From Struthidea cinerea (Eukaryota > Chordata > Aves > Passeriformes > Corcoracidae), in NCBI GenBank assembly GCA_013397865.1, contig VZTI01005559.1, positions 1,130,124 through 1,194,123 on the forward strand: DNA of 64,000 nucleotides, written 5' to 3'. The notes under the pieces are model-generated. The model had not been told where the DNA came from, did no database searches, and saw only the letters and a program-made list of their open reading frames with translations. A program made the translations under genes and the position numbers. Of the stretch, positions 23,101 through 35,490 are shown piece after piece (the stretch's first letter is position 1; each line of letters begins with the position of its first letter).

Positions 23101-26100
23101 CTTTGCTCTGGGAGTGGTTTGGTGCTGCTCCCAGCACACACTCAGCTGGGTGGCCAGAACAGACAATGCCTGCTGGCCCCAGCCACATGACGGTGACACA
23201 GCTCACTCCATCAGCAACAGGTAACTGAGGCCGAGGAATAAAGCTCGGGCTCTTATCAGCCCTGCAGCGAGTCAAAGGGTGCTTACACAGTGACCCAAAG
23301 CAATTAACCCTCCGGCAGAAGCAGAGCGGGTCAGGCTCGCTGGCTGAGGGCAGGAGGAGGCAGCGGCAGGTGGTTGGATGCCCCTGTAGCAGTGAGGTCC
23401 TCAGGGCAGGCAGAAGAGCTGAAATAGTCCCTGACACCACATGAGGGAGAGGCAGGCATGAAGGAGACCCATATTCCATTCTGGCAGAGGCAGGAAAACA
23501 TGCTGGTCAACATCATCGTGAAATCTCAAGGCCCCTTCCACCCATCCCTGTAAGAAGAGCGCTTGGGAAAGATTTTACGCAGCACGCCAGCTGCCAGAAA
23601 TGGCGAAGCTATTGATCATCAGGTTACAGAGTGGTGGCATAAAATCATGTGAATCCAAAGAGTGAACAGATGGCCAGCCTGAGCAGGGATGAAATTATTT
23701 TGTAGCAGATCTGACAAGCAGCTCAATTCAGCGTTAGTGCAAGAACCAGATTTGATTTGGCAGAGAAGACAGGGTGCTTGCAAGGCTTGGTAGTGCCACT
23801 TTTATTCAGTTCTCAGATTTTTCTTCATCCTGAGGTTGTTTCTCTTGAATTGGGGATACACTCACAACTCACTCAGCTGTGGTTTGATGTAGTTGCCCAA
23901 ATATTGGTTTCCAGTTTCATTTTAGATGCAGTAGTGTATCCTGCTTGGCCTCCAGATGCTACTCCAGACGGTCTTGGGCTCCAGTAACTTCCATGGCAGA
24001 TCTGCCAGCCCACTTCGTGTGTCTCAGATACCCTAAGACATCTTAAAGGACTCTAAACCACTTCATTTTGGCAACAGGATCCCAGGATTATGAATACACT
24101 GAAGGAAATATTTAATTTTGTCTAGTTTTTGTCCTTTTCTGACAGTGCCTTGGGGATTTTAGGTAGGTGAACCTCCAGTGAAGTGGTCATAAATCAGTCA
24201 AAATAAAAGAGTCTGTTCAGCACAGGGTTGGGGGAGAAAATCTTTGTAGAGCCAAAGTCAAAGAAAGTGCAAACATTTCCACTCTGTTTTCCCATGTTGG
24301 ATGTTGCAAAGGACCCTGTTCTCAGTAACTGAGGTCTCTCAAAGAAACGTGTCTCTGAAGGACTTGAGAGTTTAGAAATGCCCGTGGCCCATATGCTGAT
24401 TTGGAATAAAATTGATTGGAAATCGTAACTGGAGTCCGAAGGAGGTATCAGCTAACCCCCAATAACCACAGCCCCCAGGGCTCCTTGCAGAGTCAGGCCC
24501 GGGGCAGGCAGAGGGACACGCGTAGCTGGGAGCAGCCTGCTCTCAGAGCTGTCTCATTTTGGTACCGCTACAGGAGAACGCCTGGGAAAGTCCCCTGATT
24601 TTTTCGTTGAGCAGGAGCCGGTGCCAACGTACAGAAGCCTGGCAGAGCACGAGGGCAGGTTGAAGCAGGTTCAGCCAGGGGCAGCCAGGCTCTGGAGGCT
24701 TTACCAGCTCCGTGCAAGCAGAGAGGTCTGCACTCCCGGGGTCTCCCCCTGGCAGCACGCTTTGGTGGACCTCCTTCAGCAGGCAGAGTTTGGAAGAGTG
24801 GCTCTGCCTTCCCTCCTTATTCTTTATTCCCCTGGCTTGCAGAGGAAGTGTATGGAGAGTGTTGGGAGGATATAGTTTGTGAAGAAGGATCCCAAAGCAG
24901 AGGTGCTTCCTGGAGACTTGCAGGCATATCCAGGGGCACAGCGAGGTTCCGCAGGGTCTGGGGCAAAACCCAGGTCTGTGATCTTTCCTAAACGAGGATG
25001 TCTCATAACTTAACAAGCCAGGCTCTCTCAAGAGGTACCCAGGGGCAAACTGCTCTCACTTTTCTTTTTCCCTGCCTGCTGCCCTGCCCACCCTCCAGCT
25101 CATCCTGGGCATGTTAAATGAATTAAAATTAAACGCATCTCTAATTTATCTCCATTCTAGTCTCCCTGGAGAATGGTTGTCCCAGGGTGATCCCTCTGAT
25201 AATGAGAACTGCTTTCGAAAATTAAAAAATACTTGTTACAGAAAACCCAAAACCAAATGCCTTGAGATTAACGAGGAGGCTAAAAAAACCCGGTGAATGC
25301 AAATTTGCAGAGATTAGCAGCTGTTCGAATGCAAGATGATCACCCAATGGCATATGCTTCCAGAGCATTGACTAAAACCCTACAGAACTATGAATAGATT
25401 AGGAAAAAATGCTGGCAATTGCTTTGACTTTGTGAGTGGTTTCATGGATATCCTCGCAGGAATTGGTGAGGCAGACACCCATTCTGGACTGGTGAGCCTT
25501 GTGTTTCAGAAACCAGGGTGGGACTCACGACCCAGACATCTGAATGTGAAATTGGAGTAATATTTGTTACTGAAATTCCAGTGTGTTTTTCAGAGAGCTG
25601 GGATGAGGGGAAAGGAAATGACTGCCAGAATGGCTCCAGCCCCACTTTCTTTGTGAAACTTCAGAAAGAAGCACAAATGACCCAATGTTAACAGGCCAGG
25701 GAGCGAAGGTCTTGCTCAACAGGCGTAAAAATCCTTGGCACTATGAACGTAGCACTTCATCGGGATGATAAAGGTGATGAAGGGGATGGGATCCCGTGCA
25801 GAGGACATTCCTTCACTATGTGACACAGCAGGAGGTCAGACACAGCAAATCACGGCACTTGTCTGGGGACTGAGACATGTAAGAGGAGATTAGGTGATGT
25901 CGGCTGTAGGTGTGGTGCTAAAGTCATTAAAGCCCTGCAAGCGCTTCGCTCAAGATGGGAAGAAGAGAAAAGCACAGCCAGCTATGGGAAAAGCAGATTG
26001 CCAAGGAAAGCCCTGAGCTTCATGGTGCTAGATATTTCCCAGCAAGGGTCCAGGTGCTGCCCACACAAATGCAAGCTTAACCCCGTGGAAATCGGCCAGT

Positions 26101-27775
26101 TCCTCGCTGCGTACAGACACAAAACCTCCCCCAAGCAGGAGGCAACCCAGACCTTCTCCGATGTCCTTGCCCCTTCTATCCCCTCATCCCCCTCTGCCCT
26201 CTGCCCCCGCTTCCCTTCCCCATGCTCAGTTGTTCCAGCACAGCCTCCACGCTCGCTGCAGTCTGCGTGCCTGGCTCGGGTGACCTTTCCCGGGACAATG
26301 GCTGCTATTGACTCCGTGCAGGCATGGCCAGCGATGACACAGAGCCACAGACGCAGCGCTCCCGTCGCGGCGAAGGGGGTCCTGCCCGGCACAGCTGGGA
26401 GCGGGGGAGGCTGGCCTGGGAAAAAGGCTTTAGCCACCAGCCTGCCTTTCATGGTGCTCGGTGGCCTGTGCGTCACACGGGTGGCTCCGTGCTTAGACAC
26501 GCTTCTTAGCCCCTTTAGTCCCACTGCAAGGTGCCAGAACCTCAGCACCAGAAATTAAAGCCCGTAACAGGACTTTAGGAGCTTACAGTGGTGGTAAAAA
26601 CCTTCCCATGTGCCCACGCACCAAAACAGCTTTGCCAGGGAAAAAAAAATCTCCAAAAAAAGTTTGGGAGAGATGGATACTTTGATTCACCGAGTCCTTT
26701 GTGGCTGGGGTACCACGACAGTGTAGCTGTATTTTAGTAGGCACTTTTCACACAGAGTCTTTTGGATGTGGAACTAGAAGGCAGGGACCGTTTTATCAGC
26801 TAAACGCCACTACTGACCCTCTCTGCAGGGCTTGGGATGTCTGCTTCCCCACATCTCAGGCATGGGCTAACAATTCCTCCCTGTCTCACCAGGGAAAATA
26901 AATGAGTCAGTGCACACGCAGCAACTGCAAGATGGAAATTGCTATCTGAATGCTATGATGATGATGAATATTACCATTGTTGCTAAAAGTGCTAGTGCCA
27001 GGCAGGACCAAAGGATCTGTTCTCTATAACTCATGGTCCCTCCCCCAGGCCCCTTACAGCTTCCCTGCATTTTAACAGAAACATCAGTCCAAGTTTGACA
27101 TTTCTACCCAGCACCACCTCTCAGCAAAAAGCACAGGTCTTTATGATTCAGAACCCATTGCTGCATCCCTGCCTGGAGCTGAAACAGGACCAGAGAATAC
27201 CTCGCTCCTGACAAGCCCAGTCACTCAGCAGAAGGAGGTCAGCATCACTCCAGATCTAGGATGCAGTAAAGGTGCAAATGAGGAGGAGGCCTGCTCCCTC
27301 AGTGTCCTAGCACGAACATCAAAGGCAGAGGGACTTTGCTAGCCCCACCACAAGCTAAACTGCAACCTCTCAATCCAGAAGAAGAGGCAGGAAAACAAAT
27401 ATATAGTATTAATATACTGAAGTCTTTAGATTGGTAATTTCCATCAGTGCTAAAGGCAAAAAAAAGGGCTCTGGAAATACGCAGAGTCAGGCAGGAGCCT
27501 CAGTGCAAACCTTGCATGAAGAAAGACACGATATTAGAAAAATGAACTGATCAGTCCAGCATAGGCAGGTTTTAAATGTGCTCACCACCTCTGGCTAAGC
27601 CAGCAGCTGGAGTGCCCCTGCACCTGGTAGGAAAGCTCAGGAAGGAAGGGACTGTCCTCTCTCCAAATCCAGTGTTTTATTCCAAGCCAGTCAGCCAGGC
27701 TGCCCTTCAGACCACCAGTGAACCAGCCTGTCTGGGGCCAGCGAACACCTTGCTGGCAATGTCTGAAAGATCTCC
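17151..27775. other. Intergenic DNA, no gene recognised
   Basis: No coding exon with recognisable similarity was found on either strand. Composition is mixed. AT-rich patches with possible regulatory motifs lie at 18120-18190, 23080-23310, 23560-24200 and 25100-25300. T-runs lie near 19283 and 20404. No transposon family was recognised. Confidence 0.5.
23225..23312. promoter_or_regulatory. Weak candidate element with nuclear-receptor-like half sites
   Basis: The stretch includes TTATCAGCC (GATA-type), GAGTCAAAGGGTGC (similar to a DR1 nuclear receptor site) and TGACCCAAAG, in an otherwise non-coding region. Matches are imperfect, so this is a lead only. Confidence 0.15.
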
Positions 27776-27781
27776 CTGCCC

Positions 27782-28557
27782 CTTATGTGCTGCTGCCCTG
27801 GGGGGTTACTGTCTGTTGGGTGAAGGAATCCCAATTACACAAGCCTGCTTCTCCCTCCCTCTCTTCCTACCATCCTCCGTGAGAGTGGCAAATGTCCCTG
27901 TGCACTTATGTGCAGTGGGGTTTAAAGGTTTAAAGGTCCTTATCAACTGGTCCTCGACCTGCAGGCCACTCCAGCCTGAGTTCCCACACATGTCCTTGGG
28001 AATGTACCTCCCCTGGAGCAGAGAACAGATACCCAGGATTTGTTTTGCCTGCTGGGCAGTTTCCCTGAAGAGGTGGGAGAAAAGGAGGGTTAATGCAGGG
28101 TTTCATTAACCTAAGAGTTGATTGCAACAGAAACTTGTCCTATATAGGATCTGTGTCAGGAAACAGGCCGAGGAGGAGGGGGAGAAGATAGTGGGTTATA
28201 GCAACCCTGCTGCTTCTTCCAGACTTGCTTCCCTTAGCCGAGTCCCAGAAGAACAAAGCAGCTTGTGTGGGTTTGAGTCCCAGCTCCAGGTCCATCAAAC
28301 TCCATGGGGGCAAGGAAGAGGCAAAGTTGTGCATGGCTGCCTCACATAAGAAACACAGATGATCCCACAGGCCATGTGTCCCATATAAGGACACATGTGA
28401 GTCCATAGAGAACCTTCAGGCCGCTTGCATGCCATCCATTCCCATGTAAGAAATTATATGGCAAAAATCTCCTTGCACACACTTATGTGGCCTTCTGGAG
28501 ATGTGTGGAGCACCTTTCGCTCAGAGGCAGAGCCACAGGTACATATACCCCACATAA
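27782..28557. repeat. Cluster of dispersed octamer CACATAAG / CTTATGTG
   Basis: Four exact copies occur in ~710 bases: CTTATGTG at 27782-27789, 27905-27912 and 28482-28489, and CACATAAG at 28343-28350. Near matches are CATATAAG at 28383, CATGTAAG at 28443 and CACATAAC at 28551. Spacing is irregular and flanks differ, so it is not a simple tandem array. It may be a factor-binding cluster or chance. Confidence 0.4.
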
Positions 28558-29100
28558 CCGCAGGGATACTCCCCAGTATGAAGAGAGAGGGATTGGGAGC
28601 GAGTGGTTTCAGGATTGGTTTCCGCTGGTCTTGGCTTCTGCTGCCAGCAAAAGGGCTGGTGCCTCCAGCCTGGCCATGCCTTTTCCCACTTCCTATCTCA
28701 GCATGAGCGAGCAGGTGGCAGGGTGGCAAGTTGGAGCTGATCAGGCTGAAAACAATCCCTGCAAAATGGATGAACCAGGGGAAAAAAAAAAATCTAAAAA
28801 AGAGAATGCACAGCTGGAAGGAGAGGGGAGAAGGCAGGAGAGCTGCTTTCTCCAGAAGCTTTTTTCCAAGTGACTCGCGCCAATTTTGAAACCACACCCT
28901 CAGTCACAGACAGAGATGTAAATACGTCTGTTCCCAAGCGGAGCTGCATCGTGGGGACATCCCTCCTCCCCAAAAGCACCCGCTTGGCTGCAGCCAGCCA
29001 GGCTGGGGGAGGAGGGCAGGAAGGTGGTTTTGCTCAGGAACTTCTGCAAAGCCCTGGGAGCAACTTCGGGAATGTATGAGAGCTGCAGAGGTGGAAGAAG

Positions 29101-29483
29101 GAATAGGGGAAGGAAGGAGGAATGGGGGAAGGANNNNNNNNNNNNNNNNNNNNNNNNNNNNNNNNNNNNNNNNNNNNNNNNNNNNNNNNNNNNNNNNNNN
29201 NNNNNNNNNNNNNNNNNNNNNNNNNNNNNNNNNNNNNNNNNNNNNNNNNNNNNNNNNNNNNNNNNNNNNNNNNNNNNNNNNNNNNNNNNNNNNNNNNNNN
29301 NNNNNNNNNNNNNNNNNNNNNNNNNNNNNNNNNNNNNNNNNNNNNNNNNNNNNNNNNNNNNNNNNNNNNNNNNNNNNNNNNNNNNNNNNNNNNNNNNNNN
29401 NNNNNNNNNNNNNNNNNNNNNNNAAGCAAGGAAGGAAGGAAGGAAGGAAGGAAGGAAGGAAGGAAGGAAGGAAGGAAGGAAGG
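29101..29483. repeat. (GGAA)n microsatellite interrupted by a 290-base assembly gap
   Basis: Purine-only GGAA/GGGAA sequence runs into Ns at 29134-29423. An uninterrupted AAGG repeat follows to 29483. The gap is thus inside a long polypurine tetranucleotide microsatellite, of a kind that commonly breaks assembly. Apparent long open frames crossing it (repeating K-E-G-R) are artefacts of the repeat and the Ns. The true length is unknown. Confidence 0.95.
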
Positions 29484-31705
29484 AGCTATTGTCACTGGAG
29501 AGGGCTTTGTGTGACCAGCATTGCTGAGATTCCCGCGGCCCTGGCAGCCCTGCAGAGAGTCCTGCAGGGAGCGAGTGAGGGAGAAGGAGAAGGAGAGGCC
29601 AGAGAGGTGGACAAGAGGGTCTGCGCCATTCCTAGAGTTGTGTTTTCTTGAGATAAGTCTGACCTATTCGCAGTCACTCCGGAGCAGCAGCAGCAGCCGG
29701 CCTTTACGTCTCTCTTGACCTTCTATTGTGACTCAGACATTGAAGGAGATTAAGGCAGTGACCAAACAACTCCCAAACTTTGAGGCATACCCAGTATGGG
29801 ACTGCAGTGATGCAGAGAAGCCCACCCTTGCTGCCAGGTCCAAAACAGCCCATCTGGCATGCCCTGTCCTGGACCTAGGCCAGGCAGATTGACTTGGGAG
29901 GCTGGGGCATCTGAAGGGGTCTAACTCACAGCATATGCACCTAGTGACTGTTCATCTCAAAATCCTGTAGGACGCCTCTCAAAGCATGAGCCGACTGCCA
30001 CCAACGGCTTGGAGTCGAGTCCAGGACACTGTGGCACCCAAGCATGCCAGAAGCATCCATCATGGTATTATTTTCTGCTTAGTTAAGACAAGTCCAGATG
30101 CAGGTCATAAATAACTGGGGGGAGGGACGAGAGGGGAGAGAATGGGAAGAAGGATGGCAGAAAGATTGAGATTTAGCAAAGGTACCAAAATCCATGTTTC
30201 AGGTATCTCTGGCTGGCCACTTCAGTGGAAAGGAGGAGGGCTTGTTGAACCTCGGAGCACAAGGCCCTTCTCAAGGTGAGGAGCAGTGGTTGTACAGGAC
30301 GTGTGTGCCATGAATTCTGTCTCCTGCTGCTCACACAAATACCTGGGCAGGTTGGCAAGGGCAGAAAAAAGGGGATGCGTGCTCCTTTCGTCACTTCCAG
30401 ACTTTAGGGACCAGGGCAGTCAGTCCAGTACCTTTCCTCAAAAAAGGGGACAGGAGAAGAAAAGCAATGCCTTCAGGGAATATCTTCAGGGGGAACATGA
30501 AGAAAACACAGTGGCTTACGAGTTTCAACACAGTTTTCAAAGGCCTGAAGAGAATACTGTATCCCCTTGCCATGCCTCAGGTGATTGAATGCATGCACCT
30601 GCGGCAGACAGTCCTCCTGCAGTGACCGTGGTCCTCTGCTGGCACTGCTGGCACTGCTGGCAGCGTGGTGTGCATGAGGGTGGCAGGCAGCCCCCTCTCC
30701 TGAGCTCAGGAGAGTTGCCCTGGAATGGCACATGGCCAGTGCATAGGGAAGGGCTAATATTTGGGTGCAGAAGCTAAAGACCTGCAGGCTGGGCTTCACT
30801 TCAAGTCCAGTCCAAACTTGAGACGGCTGGTATTTAAAAAAAAATAGGTTTGGTTTTTTTTAACAGCAAGAAAGCATCTTTGGATCCCAGCTGGGTCCAA
30901 GGGCTGGTGAGACGTGAGGGTATATCTGTACCACACTCCTTTATCGGCATTTTTCCATTCTCTGAGGTATCTCAACCCTCTGTCTGCCCAAGATAATGGA
31001 GAGGCAGCCAAAATGGCATTTTAAACTCTTGGCTCCCTCTACCAACAATTGGACAAAGCAAAGAGGCAGGATGGGAGAAACTGGCTTTCTGGAAACTTCT
31101 GTTAGGTGGCGAGGGGTCACACCCCCTTCAATAGAGATTGGAGTCGGGGGTCATTTTACATCTGCCTTTAATGAAGAATGGTGGGAAGGGAAATTTAGCT
31201 CCGATGAGCTAATTAAATATATATATAATTTCCACTCTGTTAGCAAAGGAAAAAAAAAACCTTGGACCAGCTGCTAGGTCATTGTTTGTGAACTTAAAAA
31301 TAAAAGTTTCTTGGCATAGGTTTCAGAGATGGAGGCAGTATCTTGCGTTGTCAGTCCAGAGAGTAAGGGAGAGTGAGTGAAAGAAGGATGAGGCCAGGCA
31401 AGGATAGTTCAGCTTGACTACGTGTTGCTCAGGTGTGTCTTGGCTTTTGAGCCTCTTTTCCCTCTGGCTGGCTTAGGTAATCAACATCCTGCCCAGATGG
31501 TGAGCCTCACCAGGGACAGATTTACAGGCCCCACACCCTAAAGAGGCTGGAAATATCCTGCCATGGGGATGGTTAATGCTTGGCAGTGCCATGAGCACAC
31601 TGGTGAGGCTCAATGCCCCAAGCAGGCTCACCTGGGACCTTCACCCCATATAAGCTCAATTTAAGCTCAGGTCCAGGTACCCGCTCCTGGCCTGAGCTAT
31701 GTTGT

Positions 31706-32545
31706 AGGTGTATCTGTGCCTAGCCTTGTCCCCAGATGTCCTGGTTTCCTGACTGGCTGTTCCAAATGGACTCCAGCCTTTAGCTGGTGGTAGCTTGGTC
31801 TCCAGGATGCACCTTGGACCTGTGCTGCAGCCGGGTCTTCAGCCCTGTCTCCTGCTGCTCCTGACTGGATCTTCACTCGTGTAAGGCTGTGAGTGGAATC
31901 TGTCCTTGTTGTCACCTTGGTGGTGCTGATCACCTGTTGGGACCCTGTTGGGGGTGTGCTTGGCCTGAGCTGAGCTCTCCTCAGTCCTGAGCTGCGCTGG
32001 AGCCTGGTCCCGGGGCCGTGTGCGACCCAGACCCACACCTCCTTCTTGGGTGGAGGCCACAGACCTTGCACCCCACCGCTTCCCTAGTGACCTTAGGGTA
32101 CTACTGCATTCCTTTTTCTGTCCCTGTGGCTTCTCAGCACTGGCTTTCCCCTGCCCCCTCCCACTCCCTGGCCTCTCCACAGTGGGGGTTTGGCACCCCT
32201 CCCCATGTCTGCCTGCCTCTGGGAGTCTTCTTCATCCCTGTGTCTCTGAAGCAGATCCATGTGCCTGCACTGCTTCCAACTGATGATCTGGCTCCAAGTC
32301 CCCTGTCCCCACATTGTGACCTTAAACTGGTCCTGTGCCACCATCCTCACCCAGTTCCACGACCCTGCTGCATGTTATCCAAGCACAGCAGCCAGGGTAT
32401 TTTACAAGGAGCCATCCAGGGAGCCCAGACCTCCCCGAGGTGTGAGAACACACCTTGATGTTATGCTCCATTTAGCCCCAGCTGTGCTGGAGGTATACCC
32501 ATGCCTGTTCCTGTCTCCAGCTGTCCTGACCCGTTTTCCTAGACA
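31706..32545. repeat. Possible diverged internal duplication in pyrimidine-rich stretch
   Basis: AGGTGTATCTGTGCCT followed by CTTGTCCCCAGATGTCCTG (from 31706) resembles AGGTATACCCATGCCT followed by CTGTCTCCAGCTGTCCTG (from 32491). The similarity is about three quarters over ~38 bases and may extend upstream (GCTCAATTTAAGCTCAGG against GCTCCATTTAGCCCCAGC). It could be an old duplication or part of an unrecognised interspersed repeat. I cannot assign a family. Confidence 0.3.
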
Positions 32546-35124
32546 GACTCTACACCTGCTTTGTGGGTCACTTCACCTCCAGTCCCATCTCTGTCTCTGC
32601 TTAGGTACCGAGGGGCTGTACCTGGAACAGCAGGGTCACACCTGGGCTGGAATCACGCCTGGGGTGTCCCCTCTTGTGGAGCGGCCCTCTTCTTGCTGGT
32701 CACAAGCCAGACCATGGTAGGAAACCTCCTCTCCAGGGGCCTTGGTGCTGGCTTTTCCCTTCCCACCCTGCTGCATCCATTAGTCTGATGCTTTCTGGCA
32801 GCAGCTGCACATGGAACTGGAGACCTGAACTTTTCCATTCCCCAGCCTCCAGTGCTGCCAATCCCTCCGAGCTGGGAATGGGCATTAATCTCACTCTCCA
32901 GCAGCAAACGGGTCCCGGCTCTCCCTCTCGCTTCCTGAGTCCCATGTGCTGCTCACTCTTTCTGAGAGGGAAGAAAGGAGAGCATTTCTCTGTGCCTCAG
33001 GGGATCCAGTCCTGCTTGGCTTCTCTGCTGGCTCACACTATGTTGGCTGGGCTCTGGCTGCTGTCCCCCTTCCTGTGGGCACCTAGTGCTGCTCCTTCCC
33101 CTCTCCTGTCCCAGCAAGGGCTCTGGCACGCTTGGTGTGCTGTCATTCTAAAGAGCTTGTCCCCAGACACTTGGCAAAAGGGAAATTAGTAATAATAGTA
33201 ATAAAAAAAGACTCATAATCCCCCCCCCCCAGACAGATTATGCAGCCAGGGAAAGAGAGCGAAGCAGGGAGGGCCTGGCTGGTCTCAAAGTCCTGTTCCA
33301 CCAGCTTGTCAGCTCAGTGACCAAGCTGGGGAGAGTCAGAGGAGGCTCTTGGGAGACACTGTTTGAAGCCAAAGGAGTGTGAGAAAAGTTTTCCTTGCTT
33401 TTGAGTCAGTCTCCCAGCCCACCTGCCTGGATTCCACTATTGGAAAGGATCTCTGCACCTCCAGACACCCTGCAGACATGCTGGCAAGCTTGAGTTAGCT
33501 GCTGGTGTCCATCTTTGTGCAGAAAGTGCTGCTGGCCCATGCTTCCCTTTCCACTGACACTGAGCAATGTGGTCAGTACGCAGTCTAGGCTTTTTTCCTC
33601 TCCAGGAGCAAGGCTGAAAGGATTCCCATGTGTGCACTTAAGACATGCCTGTTTGTCAAGAGGTGTTGGCTCCCTCCTCACTGTGGTTATGGGAAGGCCT
33701 TTTTGTTTAAAAAGGAAAACAAATGAATAGATTCCCCTGACACCCAGACTTATCAGGCATGAACCCAAGGGAGTCCCTTGTTTAAACATCGGGAGTACAC
33801 TGCTGGATAACACCCCTCCTCTCCCTCCCCTCTGGGCTTTTTCTGGGGTTGTGTCAGGCTTTTTTCTGCCTCTATTTGTCCTTTCTGAGCTTCTTGCTTC
33901 GGGCCAGATCTGCTTGGGGGAAGTTGGATGGCAGAGAGGGTCCTACAGGCTTGAGTTTTTGGGCTGGAACAGCACAGGGGCAGAGCTGCTCTGAGGACTT
34001 GCCGTGGCAGAGCTGTAGGAGAGGATGCCATGAGCAGATGGAAACATATGGACAGTGTTTGGGGCAGGTCAGGGCTGTGACATGAGGAGGCTGAATTGGG
34101 AGAGAAAGTTTCCTCTCTCCTGATCTTACGTTTCCCTCCCTTTTCTGCACATCTAAGCAGCTGAGGAAAAAACCTCAGTGTGCTCCCCTCCTCCCTGCCT
34201 TACAAAAACAGAGACTAGAGTCAAACTTGGAATTCCCCTCTGTCTCATCACTGGGGAGACAGGGTCTTGGTGGTGATCTCACCCCATCAGAAACCTTTCT
34301 GTGCATAAGGCTAAGCAAGCAATGAAGAGGGAGGACGGGGAGGAGGGGAGTTATGGCAGGAAACCAAGAACACATCAGACACTCTAAATTTAGACCTTTT
34401 TATTCAGCTTGGACAATATTCCTTGATTTCTCATTGTTCAGGAGAGGGCAGAGGGCAGGGGATCTATTGAAAGGCTTTGTCCTGAGAGATGCCACTTTGT
34501 CTGGATATATGGGGGTGGAGGAGCCACAGATCATGTTGGTCTGGCATGGGGGAGCCGTGCAGGTCCCACGGCTCCGAATGGCTTTGGGACGGGGTGGTGG
34601 GTGGGTACTTCTGAGCAGCCCTGGCACCTGTGAGGCAGAGCTCAGGGCTCCCCTCAGCCCTGCATTCGCAGGCAAGGACGAGCACAGGGCCCCTCGGCGA
34701 GCACCCGTGAGCGGTGCCCCTGCTTCGGGGCAGGTCCCCGTGGCAGTGGGGCGTCAGACGCAGGGCGTGTAGGATAAATACACACCCGCTCTATACGTCT
34801 CACTGCCTTTCCGGCATTGCAGCTCAAAGTCTATTTTTAAACTCCCTCCTTTATTACACAGGCCAGAAGATAGCGGCGGCCTGCCTCCTGCCAGGCCAGG
34901 CGTGCTGCTCTCCCGCCCACCCCAGGGAACAAGTTGTCCCCCAGCGGCATGGGGGGCACCCTGCCCAGTGACGGGGGTGGGGTGCGGGGTGGGCTATAGG
35001 TGGGCATGACCTCCCTCATCTCCCCAGGCTCAGGCCACGGCAGGCACAGAAAACTGGGCTGCCTGGCTGAATTTGTGCCGCTGCAAGCCAGCTGCTGGTG
35101 CAAGGGTGCCACTGCAGAGCGCTT

Positions 35125-35147
35125 CATCCCACTGTTTCAGTGGGATG
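35125..35147. repeat. Perfect short inverted repeat (10-bp arms, 3-base loop)
   Basis: CATCCCACTG at 35125-35134 and its exact reverse complement CAGTGGGATG at 35138-35147 are separated by TTT. The stem does not extend outwards in a miRNA-like manner; only GAGC/GCTC could add a weak outer pairing. It may be a cruciform-prone site or chance. Confidence 0.6.
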
Positions 35148-35429
35148 TCAGTTTTGCTCAGGGCCTGCAGCTGAAGGGAGGTAAATGAGCTGAAAGGCGG
35201 CTGCAGCATCACCAAATCTGCCTGCTGCTGGTGTCAGTACCACCAGATGGGTGCAGGCAAGAGGACCAGTTCTTGCAGGTAGCACAAGCAGGGCTTTCCA
35301 TATTGGCTGATGCCCTGACCACCAGCCAGGAGCACTTTGAGTGGGTTTTGCTCTCTGACGTGAGCAGCAACAGCAGGTGGCGGGGGCCGGGCGGGGAGAG
35401 CCGCTTGCTTTTGGTTTTCGACCCTCATC

Positions 35430-35490
35430 TTCATTTCATCATGAGTCATGTTACGTTCTGAGCTGAGTAACTGCTGGGGCTATTTTTACT
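35430..35490. promoter_or_regulatory. Candidate AP-1/MEF2-like island
   Basis: TGAGTCA, a perfect AP-1 heptamer, lies at 35442-35448. TGAGTAA lies at 35464-35470 and CTATTTTTAC at 35480-35489, in a locally AT-rich island about 5 kb upstream of the PDGFB promoter. AP-1 control of PDGFB has been described in other systems; the link to this site is inference. Confidence 0.25.

Noticed and set aside
29024..29651. Open frames of 130-190 residues across the gap
   Set aside because: Made of N-derived unknown residues and the GGAA repeat; not genes.
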